From Salinivenus iranica (GTDB lineage: Bacteria > Bacteroidota > Rhodothermia > Rhodothermales > Salinibacteraceae): DNA of 60,819 bases. Made by a program: the position numbers and the translations under genes. Location of the stretch: NCBI GenBank assembly GCA_002894665.1, contig NCRB01000012.1:1-60819 (forward strand), in the 5' to 3' direction. Within the stretch, counting starts at the first letter, position 1; the number at the start of each line of letters is the position of its first letter. The notes beneath the pieces were generated by a model. It was not told the DNA's origin and did no database searches. It worked only from the letters and a program-made list of their open reading frames with translations. Below, one piece after another: positions 1 through 8,028 of this stretch.

Positions 1-2741
1 GCCTGCAACTGCCCGCCCTCAATCAGATCGTCCGTGACGGTCGCCACCACGTGGACCTTTTCTCCCTCGTCGCCCACACTGCCGAGCACCCCGACCGCCC
101 CGTCGCCCAGGCGCTCGCGGAGCTGCTGGCCCAGCGACTGCAGATCGTCCATGGTGCCCCCCTCAATGCGCCCCGTGACCACTCGCACGTCCCCCACCCG
201 TGTGCCCCCCTCCTCCACGATCGCGTCGAGTTGCGCGGCCAGTTGCTCCTGCCGCAGCTGATCGACGCGCTCCTGCAGGCTGTCGCGCTCCTCCTGCAGG
301 GACGCAATCGCCTTCGAAACCGCCTCGGGCCCCGACGCAAACTGGCGACGGGCGCGCGAGAGTTCATTGAGCTCCGACTCGACATGCTCCATCGCGGCCG
401 GCCCGGCCACCGCCTCCACCCGACGCACGCCCGACGCGACGGACCCCTCGGACAGAAAGCGGAAAAACCCGATCTCGCCCGTAGCGTCGACATGGGTGCC
501 GCCGCAGAGCTCGACGCTGAAGTCCGGGTCAAACGTAATGACGCGCACGCGGTCGCCGTACTGTTCATCGAAGAGGGCCATCGCGCCCCGCTCCATGGCC
601 TCCTCGTAGGGGACGTTGCGCTCCTCCTGCTTCGGGATGTTCTGCTGGATGGCCCGGTTCACCTGTCGCTCGATGTCGCGCAGCGTATCTTCCTCCACCG
701 CATCAAAGTGGCTGAAGTCAAAGCGGAGGCGAGTGGGGGCCACGAGGGATCCCTTCTGCTGCACGTGGTCGCCCAGCGTGCGGCGAAGGGCGGCGTGCAT
801 GAGGTGCGTGGCCGTGTGGTGCGCCCGGATGCGGCGGCGGCGCTCCACATCCACCTCGGCCTCCACCGGCCCGCCCAGTCGATCGGGGAGGTGGTCCACC
901 GTGTGGACGATCCGCTCGCCGGACTGCTGCGTGTCTTCCACCCGCGCCTCTTTCCCCCCAAACCGAAGGCGGCCGGTGTCCCCCACCTGCCCCCCGGCCT
1001 CCGCGTAAAAGGGCGTATGGCTCAGTTCCACCTCGTACCGGGTGCCGTCCTCCGACTCGACGACGCGCACGGCGCGCACCTCGGCGTCCTCCACGCGGGT
1101 CTGGTCGTATCCGACAAAGACGGAGGACGCCTCCCCCTCCGTGACCGTCTGCCAGGCCTCCACTTCACTCTGATTCACGGAAAAGTCCGAGGCATCGCGG
1201 GCCCGCTGCTGCTGCCGCTCCATGAGCGTTTCGTAGCCGTCCATGTCGACGGACAGGTCGCGCTCCCGGGCCATCAGCTGGGTCAGGTCGATGGGGAAGC
1301 CGTAGGTATCGTGCAGGAGGAACGCCACGGGCCCCGGCACCTGCCCGTCGCGGGCCGTCGCCGCGAACGAACGCAGAATCTCGGCCCGGTCGTCGGCGTC
1401 CACAAACGCCTTTTCCAGCAGGTCCATGGCCCGGCTGTCGTTCTGCAGGTCCCCGAGGATCTCGTCGGTCGCCTCCCCGTCCATCCCGTCCAGGTCCTCG
1501 ATGTACGGCACCACCCGGTCGAAAAAGTCGATCCCCGTGCCCAGCGTTTCCAGGAAGCTTTCCTCCTCGGAGCGAATGACCTGCTCAATGTACTCCTGCT
1601 GCTCGGCGAGGCCGTCAAACTGCCCCCCCATCTTGTCGACGAGCGGGTCGACAAGGCGGTGAAGGAAGGGCTCGTCAAGCGCGAGGGTCTGATAGCCGTA
1701 GCGGACCGCCCGGCGCAGGATGCGGCGAATGACATACCCGCGGCCCGCATTGCCGGGCATCACGCCGTCGGTGATCGCAAAAGAAATGGCGCGGATGTGA
1801 TCGGCCACCACGCGCAGGGCAATCCGCACCCGCTCGCGCTCCTCCGGGTCGTCGAGGGCGATGTCGTCGTAGCCGCGGACGGCGTCGCGAGGCGACAGAT
1901 CGGCGGCCCCTTGCAGGAGGGGCGCAAAAAGATCCGTGTCGTAGGTGGAAGAGACCCCCTGCAGGACGGCCACCATGCGCTCAAAGCCCATGCCGGTGTC
2001 CACGTGCTGGTCCGCCAACGGCTCCAGGGTGCCGTCGGTGTGCGCGTTGTACTGGATGAACACCAGGTTCCAGATCTCCATCACCTGCGGGTGGTCGACG
2101 TTGACCAGCTCGCGGCCCGGCGTCTCTTCCCGGTCGGCCGCCGGGCGCAGGTCGACGTGCACCTCGGAGCAGGGCCCGCAGGGACCCGTGTCACCCATCA
2201 TCCAGAAGTTCTCCTTGGAGGGCTCGTACAGCACGTGCGACTCCGCAATGGACGTCTCCTCCAGCCACAGATCGTACGCCTCGTCGTCGGCCTCCACCCC
2301 AAAGTCGTCGTCCCCCTCATGCACGGTGGCGTACAGACGATCCGGTTCGAGCCCCCACTCGTCCACCAGCAGCTCCCACGACCACCGGATCGCTTCGCGC
2401 TTGAAGTAGTCGCCGAAGCTCCAGTTGCCCAGCATTTCGAAAAAGGTGTGGTGGTAGGTGTCGTGCCCCACCTCCTCCAGGTCGTTGTGCTTGCCCGACA
2501 CGCGCAGGCACTTTTGCGTGTCTACGGCGCGGTCGTAGGGCCGGTCGCCCGTGCCCAGGAAGACGTCCTTGAACTGGTTCATCCCCGCGTTCGTGAAGAG
2601 GAGGGTGCTATCGCCCTCCGGCACCAGCGAGGCACTGGGGACGACCTCGTGATCTTTCTCCGCAAAAAAGTCGAGGAAGTCCTGCCGGATGTCCTCCGAG
2701 GTGCGGTCGAGCGTGTCGGACGATTGTAGATGCTGATCCAT
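1..2741 (-). CDS. alaS: Alanyl-tRNA synthetase, 3' end cut by the window edge
   Basis: Charges tRNA-Ala with alanine in the cytoplasm and edits mischarged Ser/Gly. About 913 codons lie in the window with no stop, so the extreme C-terminus is missing. The start ATG at 2741 opens MDQHLQSSDTLDRTSEDIRQ and leads into the class II core (NAGMNQF). The editing and zinc motifs are visible in translation: HHTATHLMHAAL around 790-825 and CGGTHVDATGEIGFF around 465-510. The part nearest the edge reads like the C-Ala/oligomerisation domain (VTDDLIEGGQ). The long plus-strand open frame over the same bases is antisense and rejected. The gene runs in the same direction as the glycosylase upstream of it. A 10-bp palindrome (CGGACGTCCG, 2791-2800) lies about 50 bp before the start. 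Confidence 0.97.
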   Translation of the reverse strand, partial: MDQHLQSSDTLDRTSEDIRQDFLDFFAEKDHEVVPSASLVPEGDSTLLFTNAGMNQFKDVFLGTGDRPYDRAVDTQKCLRVSGKHNDLEEVGHDTYHHTFFEMLGNWSFGDYFKREAIRWSWELLVDEWGLEPDRLYATVHEGDDDFGVEADDEAYDLWLEETSIAESHVLYEPSKENFWMMGDTGPCGPCSEVHVDLRPAADREETPGRELVNVDHPQVMEIWNLVFIQYNAHTDGTLEPLADQHVDTGMGFERMVAVLQGVSSTYDTDLFAPLLQGAADLSPRDAVRGYDDIALDDPEERERVRIALRVVADHIRAISFAITDGVMPGNAGRGYVIRRILRRAVRYGYQTLALDEPFLHRLVDPLVDKMGGQFDGLAEQQEYIEQVIRSEEESFLETLGTGIDFFDRVVPYIEDLDGMDGEATDEILGDLQNDSRAMDLLEKAFVDADDRAEILRSFAATARDGQVPGPVAFLLHDTYGFPIDLTQLMARERDLSVDMDGYETLMERQQQRARDASDFSVNQSEVEAWQTVTEGEASSVFVGYDQTRVEDAEVRAVRVVESEDGTRYEVELSHTPFYAEAGGQVGDTGRLRFGGKEARVEDTQQSGERIVHTVDHLPDRLGGPVEAEVDVERRRRIRAHHTATHLMHAALRRTLGDHVQQKGSLVAPTRLRFDFSHFDAVEEDTLRDIERQVNRAIQQNIPKQEERNVPYEEAMERGAMALFDEQYGDRVRVITFDPDFSVELCGGTHVDATGEIGFFRFLSEGSVASGVRRVEAVAGPAAMEHVESELNELSRARRQFASGPEAVSKAIASLQEERDSLQERVDQLRQEQLAAQLDAIVEEGGTRVGDVRVVTGRIEGGTMDDLQSLGQQLRERLGDGAVGVLGSVGDEGEKVHVVATVTDDLIEGGQLQ

Positions 2742-2790
2742 AGAGGGCAAGAGAACCGCGAGTGCGTTGAAATCAATGTGAAAGGGGGAT

Positions 2791-2800
2791 CGGACGTCCG
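2791..2800. repeat. Palindrome upstream of alaS
   Basis: CGGACGTCCG is a perfect 10-bp palindrome in the 122-bp gap between alaS and the glycosylase gene. It could be an operator or chance in GC-rich DNA. No regulator is identifiable. Confidence 0.3.
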
Positions 2801-2863
2801 ACCGTTGAAAACAACAGCGACGTACGACCACCGGGTGTACGGGCGAGAGTGGCGAGGATTCCG

Positions 2864-3487
2864 CTACTGTTTCTCGGCGCTCGGCGTGGCGGGCGACACG
2901 TACGGACTGTCCTCCAGAAAAAAGCGCCATTCCCGTTCCACCCCCTTCGAGAGTCCGATGCGGGAGGACGTCCCAATGGGGGCGGCCCGGTCGGCCTCCT
3001 CAAAATACAGCGGGGACTGCGTGAGGGGCTCCTGGTGATAGTCGTCGTCCACATCGAACGCCTCCGCCAATTTTCCGGGGCCGTTCGTGAGAGCCACCTC
3101 GCGGCGGTCGGCCCCACGCCGTGCCCGCATGCGCTCGGTACCTTCAAGAGGTTCGACCGCCCGGATGAGCACCGCCCCGCCGGTGTCCTCCGGCTCGGTG
3201 ACCACGTTCAGCAGCCAGTGAATGCCGTAGATGAGGTACACGTACCCAAGCCCCGGCGCCGAAAACAAATCCGCCGCCCGGCCCTCCCGCCGCAGCGTGT
3301 CGGTCTCCGGATCGTACAAATTCCACCCGTGAAAGGCGGGATCGTCCTGCGTGTAGGCCTCGGTCTCCACGATCCGGCCCACCAAGCGCCCGTCCGTCGG
3401 GTGCTCGTGCACCAGTCGATCGCCGAGCAGGGCACGGGCCACGGTCAGGGTCGGCTGCGCAAAAAAAGGATCAGAGCGAGGGGCCAT
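2864..3487 (-). CDS. 3-methyladenine DNA glycosylase (AAG/MPG family)
   Basis: Base-excision repair enzyme of 207 residues that removes alkylated purines. The family signature is clear: ARALLGDRLVH near the N-terminus, then VGRIVETEAYTQDDPAFHG with the catalytic Glu and Tyr, then GYVYLIYGIHWLLNVVTEPE and LTNGPGKLAEAF. The length matches bacterial MPG-type proteins. It starts at the ATG at 3487. The gene is divergent from the DUF4097-like gene, with only 77 bp between the two starts, so the promoters must be compact. It lies upstream of alaS on the same strand, 122 bp away, and co-transcription is possible but not shown. Confidence 0.93.
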   Translation of the reverse strand: MAPRSDPFFAQPTLTVARALLGDRLVHEHPTDGRLVGRIVETEAYTQDDPAFHGWNLYDPETDTLRREGRAADLFSAPGLGYVYLIYGIHWLLNVVTEPEDTGGAVLIRAVEPLEGTERMRARRGADRREVALTNGPGKLAEAFDVDDDYHQEPLTQSPLYFEEADRAAPIGTSSRIGLSKGVEREWRFFLEDSPYVSPATPSAEKQ

Positions 3488-3564
3488 GTCCGAATCGGTT
3501 GGTTTGCGGAATCCTCGGTGGTATATTGTGCGGGCGCCGCCCCGTTTCGTCGTGCTGTTTTTCC

Positions 3565-4509
3565 ATGGCCGACCCCGCTCCGTCTTCCGACACCGCCTCT
3601 GTTCTCGCCCAGGAGTTCAAGGTGCCCGAGCAGTGTCGCGTTGAGGTCGACGTCCCGGATGTTCGCGTGCGGCTGCGTCCCGCCCCGACGCCGGAACGTG
3701 TGTCGGTTGATGTCACGGTGGAGGGGACCCAGGACGCCGGCGCCGACACCGTGGCGGACCGAATGGGCCTCGGCACCCGACAGGTCCAAGACACCATCCG
3801 CATTGTGGCCGCCCCGCCCCAGGCGCAGTCGGACTGGTGGCGCTGGCGTCGCCGCACCGACGCCCAGGTGTACCTCGACGTACAGGTTCCCTCGCCCATC
3901 GACGCATCGGTGCGGGTCCCCGGCGGCACCCTCGTTGCGTCCGGGTTGGAGGGCACGTTCGACCTGTCGGTGCCCGGCGGGGCCGTGCGGCTGGAGCGCC
4001 TCCGCGGACCGGTGGCACTCCGGGCACGACAAAGCGCGGTGGAGATTGAGGAGGTCGACGGCCCCCGCCTGTCCCTTCAATCGGCCGCGGCCCCCGTCCA
4101 GCTTCTCGACATCCAGAGTGACGAACTGAGCATCGAGGCCACCGCGGCGCCCGTCACCGTTCAACGGGCCTGCGGCACCTGTGAGATCAACGCCCATGCG
4201 GCCCCGGTTTCTCTCACCGAGCTGAGCGGGCCCTGCCGGGCCGTGGCCCACCGGGGGTCGCTCCGGTTTGAGGGCCCCCTCCGGGCCGACACGTCCCTCA
4301 CGACCATCGCCGATCCGCTGACGGTGCGCCTCCCCTCCTCGTCCGGCGCCGCCCTGGACGCCACGGGCACCGCCGTGCGGCTCGACGAGGCATTCTCGTT
4401 TTCCGGGGACCGGACCGCCGCCCCCCTGCAAGGCCTCCTCAATGGCGGAGGGCCGGCCCTCACGCTCCGGACCGTGCGGGGGCGCGTCGAGTGCCAGCAG
4501 GCGGCGTAG
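3565..4509 (+). CDS. DUF4097-like beta-helical protein
   Basis: 314 residues. The sequence repeats short beta strands of the type found in DUF4097/putative adhesin proteins, for example YLDVQVPSPIDASVRVPGG, LVASGLEGTFDLSVPGGAVRL, and later blocks built on VQLLDIQSDELSIEATAAPV. Such proteins are predicted beta-solenoids, often next to anti-sigma or stress genes, and no enzymatic role is known. There is no signal peptide or membrane segment when translated from the ATG at 3565. An in-frame upstream ATG at 3499 would add 22 residues rich in Cys that look non-coding. The gene converges with the thiolase, with 3 bp between the stops. Confidence 0.7.
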   Translation: MADPAPSSDTASVLAQEFKVPEQCRVEVDVPDVRVRLRPAPTPERVSVDVTVEGTQDAGADTVADRMGLGTRQVQDTIRIVAAPPQAQSDWWRWRRRTDAQVYLDVQVPSPIDASVRVPGGTLVASGLEGTFDLSVPGGAVRLERLRGPVALRARQSAVEIEEVDGPRLSLQSAAAPVQLLDIQSDELSIEATAAPVTVQRACGTCEINAHAAPVSLTELSGPCRAVAHRGSLRFEGPLRADTSLTTIADPLTVRLPSSSGAALDATGTAVRLDEAFSFSGDRTAAPLQGLLNGGGPALTLRTVRGRVECQQAA

Positions 4510-4512
4510 GCC

Positions 4513-5703
4513 CTACGCCACGAGCTCCACCGGCAGGGCCACGCCGCCGCCCGTGCCGTGGCAGATGGACGCGAGGCCGAGGCTCCCCTCGTGCTGCCGA
4601 AGGGCGTGGACGAGCGTCACCAGGATGCGGGTCCCGGAGGCCCCAATGGGATGCCCGAGCGCGATGGCCCCGCCGTGTACGTTGAGCTGGTCGTACGGCA
4701 CCCCCAGCTCGCGATGGAAGAGAATGTTGTTGAGCGCAAACGCCTCGTTGTTCTCGAAGAGGTCGTAGTCATCAATCGACGTGTCCGTCTCTTCGAGCAC
4801 CTGCTGCACGGCCGGGATCGGGGCCTCCGGAAAGCGCCACGACGCCCCAGCCGACCATTGCCCGCTGCCGACCGTCGCAAGCGGCGTCAGCCCGTGGGCC
4901 TTCACCGCGTCGGCACTGGCGAGGACCACCGCCGCGGCGCCGTCGGAAATCTGGCTGCTGTTGCCTGCTGTCAGCACGCCGTCCTCGCGAAAGGCCGGGC
5001 TCAGGTTGGAGAGCCCGTCGGCGGTCGTGTCGGGGCGAATGCCCTCGTCGGCCTCCAGCGTCTCCGGTCCCTTCCGCGTCCGATACTCCATCGGCGTAAG
5101 TTCATCGTCGAAGTGCCCCTCCCGCGTGGCCGCGGCAGCGCGCTGTTGTGAGGTAGCCGCGATTTCGTCGAGGGCCTCTCGCGTGACGCCGACATCGTCG
5201 CAGAGGCGTTCGGTCTGCTCGCCCATCGCCTCCCCACTCATCGGATCGCTCAGGCCGTCGCGGTGCATGATGTCCTGCACCTCGGCCCCGGTGGGGGCAA
5301 ACTTGTATCCCCACCGGGCCCCCGAGTCAAGGTAGAATCCGGCGTCGGACATCGACTCCGTCCCGCCGGCCAAGACGAGGTCCGCCTCCCCCGCCTTAAT
5401 CATCGTGGCCCCATTGATCACGGACATCATGCTGGAGGCGCACACCATGTCGACCGCGTAGCCGTCGATGCCCTCCGGAATGCCGGCCTGCAAGGCGGCC
5501 TGGCGCGGCACCAGCTGGCCGTGGCCTGCGCGAAGCACGTTTCCCATAATGTAGATGTCGAGCGCCCCCCCGTCGACGTCGGCCCGGTCGAGGGCCGCCT
5601 CCATGACCGGAGCGGCCAAGTCGACGGGCGACTGGTCCTTTAGGGCCCCACCAAAGCGGCCAATGGGCGATCGGACGGCGGCGGCGAGATACACGTCACG
5701 CAT
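4513..5703 (-). CDS. Acetyl-CoA acetyltransferase (thiolase)
   Basis: 396-residue thiolase, condensing or cleaving acetyl-CoA/acetoacetyl-CoA in fatty acid or polymer metabolism. The nucleophile is Cys88 in VCASSMM, the NEAFA-type loop is NNEAFALNN, and His351 lies in GHPIGASG. The C-terminal active-site Cys381 lies in CHGTGGG rather than the usual CxGGG, so the glycine loop is longer than in classical biosynthetic thiolases. The start MRDVYLAAAVRSPIGRFGG is typical. It lies downstream of the DUF255 gene on the same strand with a 129-bp gap, which holds a TTGCGC-17 bp-TATCCT promoter candidate. The exact substrate is not determined. Confidence 0.93.
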   Translation of the reverse strand: MRDVYLAAAVRSPIGRFGGALKDQSPVDLAAPVMEAALDRADVDGGALDIYIMGNVLRAGHGQLVPRQAALQAGIPEGIDGYAVDMVCASSMMSVINGATMIKAGEADLVLAGGTESMSDAGFYLDSGARWGYKFAPTGAEVQDIMHRDGLSDPMSGEAMGEQTERLCDDVGVTREALDEIAATSQQRAAAATREGHFDDELTPMEYRTRKGPETLEADEGIRPDTTADGLSNLSPAFREDGVLTAGNSSQISDGAAAVVLASADAVKAHGLTPLATVGSGQWSAGASWRFPEAPIPAVQQVLEETDTSIDDYDLFENNEAFALNNILFHRELGVPYDQLNVHGGAIALGHPIGASGTRILVTLVHALRQHEGSLGLASICHGTGGGVALPVELVA

Positions 5704-5832
5704 GACATCGAAAAGAAACTGTGGACGGAGAAGTGAACGACAGATTGTAGGATAGCGGGAGCGCTTCCGGAGCGCAAGCGAATTTTACGTTTTCCGCGCC
5801 CGCGTCTCCCCGCCCCCCTTGCCGCGCTCCGT

Positions 5833-7947
5833 CTACGTATCGGACGCGGGCGACGAGGCGCGAAGTTGCTCTCGGAGCGCCTCCGGATCGGTGACGGGCG
5901 CCTCACACCGAAAGTCCCGACACACGTACGCGGCGGGCTGGCCGTCGAGCGGCGTCTGGGCGGCGGTGAACGGGGCCATGCGCGAAATGGCCACCCGCTC
6001 TCCCGGCGGGCGGTGCAGCACCACCGTGTGCGGGTGATAGCCGTCGCGCACCGCCGCCAGGAGCCCCTCGGTTTCGGGATCGTCGCGGGCCCCCGCCACC
6101 ACGACCTCCCGGGACGCCCCTAGAGCGAATTCCAGAGCCGTGAGAAGGGCCGTAGCGCCCGTGGGCCGGCTGCGCACCTGCCGCGCCTCGCCTGCGGCCA
6201 GGGAATCGGCACGGTCCGCAAATTCGGTACGCCCCGTCATGTGGCTGAGCCGCAGGAGATTCTGCAGCTGCATCGAATTGCCGGACGGCAGGGCCCCGTC
6301 CGTGGCCTTCTTGGGCCGCGCAATGAGGGGCTCGGCGTCGGCGGCCGTCATGTAAAACCCGCTCCGCTCCGCGTCCCAGAACTGGTCGAGGCTCAGCTCC
6401 AGGTGCGTGAGGGCCGCCTGCAGCCAGGTCGGGTCGAAGGTGGTCTCGTACAGCTCGGTCAGGCCCCAGACCAGGAAGGCGTAGTCGTCGAGGTGGGCGC
6501 GCACGCCGGCCGAGCCGTCGCGGTACCGGTGCAAGAGCTGCCCGTCGTCGTTCCGCATCGTATCGAGCAAAAACGTCACCGCCTCTTCCGCCCTCGTCGC
6601 GTAGGCGGGCGCGTCGAAGGCCCGCGCCGCCCGCGCCAACGCCCCGACCATCAACCCATTCCAGTCGGTCAGGACCTTGTCGTCGAGGGTCGGGCGGGGA
6701 CGCGTCTCACGATCGGCCCGGAGCGCCGCCCGTGCCTCATCCACCCGCCCCCGCAGGTCCTCCACCGGCACGCCGCGCCGGTCGGCCTCCGCCGCCAGCG
6801 ACCGCTCCAGGTGCATCACATTCTTCCCGGTTCGGCGCCCGGTGCTTTCGTCCTGGTAATTGCCTTCCGGCGTCAGGTTGTAGAGATCGATCACGAGCTC
6901 GGCCGTCTCCTCGTCCAGCACCTCGCGGACGCGCTCCACGGACCAGACGTAGAAGGCGCCTTCTTCCATTTCCCCCTCCTCATTCCGGCTGTCCGCATCC
7001 TCGGCCGAGTAAAACCCGCCGCCGGGGGCCCGCAGCTGCCGTTCCACGTAGTCGATCACCTCCTCGGCCGTGCGCCGATACCGGTGCGCCCCGGTGGCCT
7101 GATACGCCTCGGCGTAGGCCCAGACGTGCATGGCCTGGTCGTAGAGCATCTTTTCGAAGTGGGGGAGCAGCCACCGCTGATCGGTCGAGTAGCGGTGAAA
7201 ACCTCCCCCCACCTGATCGTAGATGCCCCCCAGTCGCATCCGGTCGAGCGTAGTGGTCGCCATGTCGAGGGCCTGCTCCTCCCCCGTCCGGTGCCAGTGG
7301 CGCAGCAAAAAGAGAAGGGTGTGCGGGGACGGAAACTTCGGCGCGCCCCCAAAGCCGCCGTGGGTCTGGTCAAACTGACGGGAGAGTTGGTCGGAGGCCG
7401 CCGCGAGCGTGTTCTCGTCGGGCGCCGCTGTCGCCTCCTCCCCATTCTCCGAGCGGCGAAGCAGCTCCGTCACCTCCTCGGCGTCCTCCAGCAGCTTCTC
7501 CCGGTCGTTCTCCCACAGCCGCTTGATTTTCGGGACGAGGTCCACCATGCCCGCCTGCTGAAACCGCCCCTCCTTCGGCAGATAGGTGGCCGCGAAGAAG
7601 GGCTTGCCCTCCGGCGTGAGAAGGACCGTGAGGGGCCACCCGCCCTGCCCCCGCATCATCTGGCACACCTCCATATAGAGCGTGTCGATGTCGGGCCGCT
7701 CTTCCCGGTCCACCTTGATCGACACGAAGGTGTCGTTCATGAGGCGGGCCACGGTCTCGTCCTCGAAGGACTCCCGCTCCATGACGTGACACCAGTGGCA
7801 GGTGGAGTAGCCAATCGAGAGGAAGATGGGCTTGTCCTCGGCCCGCGCCGTTTCAAACGCCGCGTCCCCCCAGGGGTACCAGTCGACCGGATTGTCCTTA
7901 TGCTGGCGAAGGTACGGGCTCTGCTCGTCGGCAAGACGGTTGGACAT
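5833..7947 (-). CDS. DUF255 thioredoxin-domain protein (YyaL/SPATA20-like)
   Basis: 704 residues from the ATG at 7947 ([20 protein letters not shown]), which is where the family normally begins; the longer frame would add 14 unlikely residues. The N-terminal thioredoxin-like domain (DUF255) shows [22 protein letters not shown] and [12 protein letters not shown]. The rest resembles an N-acyl-glucosamine epimerase-type alpha/alpha toroid, for example EKMLYDQAM and [13 protein letters not shown]. Members occur widely from bacteria to human SPATA20, but the biochemical role is unclear. The protein is probably cytoplasmic. It shares its strand with the thiolase downstream and the M14 peptidase upstream, 81 bp away. 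Confidence 0.93.
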   Translation of the reverse strand: MSNRLADEQSPYLRQHKDNPVDWYPWGDAAFETARAEDKPIFLSIGYSTCHWCHVMERESFEDETVARLMNDTFVSIKVDREERPDIDTLYMEVCQMMRGQGGWPLTVLLTPEGKPFFAATYLPKEGRFQQAGMVDLVPKIKRLWENDREKLLEDAEEVTELLRRSENGEEATAAPDENTLAAASDQLSRQFDQTHGGFGGAPKFPSPHTLLFLLRHWHRTGEEQALDMATTTLDRMRLGGIYDQVGGGFHRYSTDQRWLLPHFEKMLYDQAMHVWAYAEAYQATGAHRYRRTAEEVIDYVERQLRAPGGGFYSAEDADSRNEEGEMEEGAFYVWSVERVREVLDEETAELVIDLYNLTPEGNYQDESTGRRTGKNVMHLERSLAAEADRRGVPVEDLRGRVDEARAALRADRETRPRPTLDDKVLTDWNGLMVGALARAARAFDAPAYATRAEEAVTFLLDTMRNDDGQLLHRYRDGSAGVRAHLDDYAFLVWGLTELYETTFDPTWLQAALTHLELSLDQFWDAERSGFYMTAADAEPLIARPKKATDGALPSGNSMQLQNLLRLSHMTGRTEFADRADSLAAGEARQVRSRPTGATALLTALEFALGASREVVVAGARDDPETEGLLAAVRDGYHPHTVVLHRPPGERVAISRMAPFTAAQTPLDGQPAAYVCRDFRCEAPVTDPEALREQLRASSPASDT

Positions 7948-8028
7948 GAAGTCGGACAGATGTGGACGAAGAGAACGGGACGGCTCCAACGTCTGCCGCC
8001 CCGCCCCGTTCGCCGTCTCGGTCCCCGC

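Noticed and set aside
51-2729. 892-codon open frame on the plus strand
   Set aside because: It is antisense to alaS, whose minus-strand translation has all family motifs; high GC gives long shadow frames.
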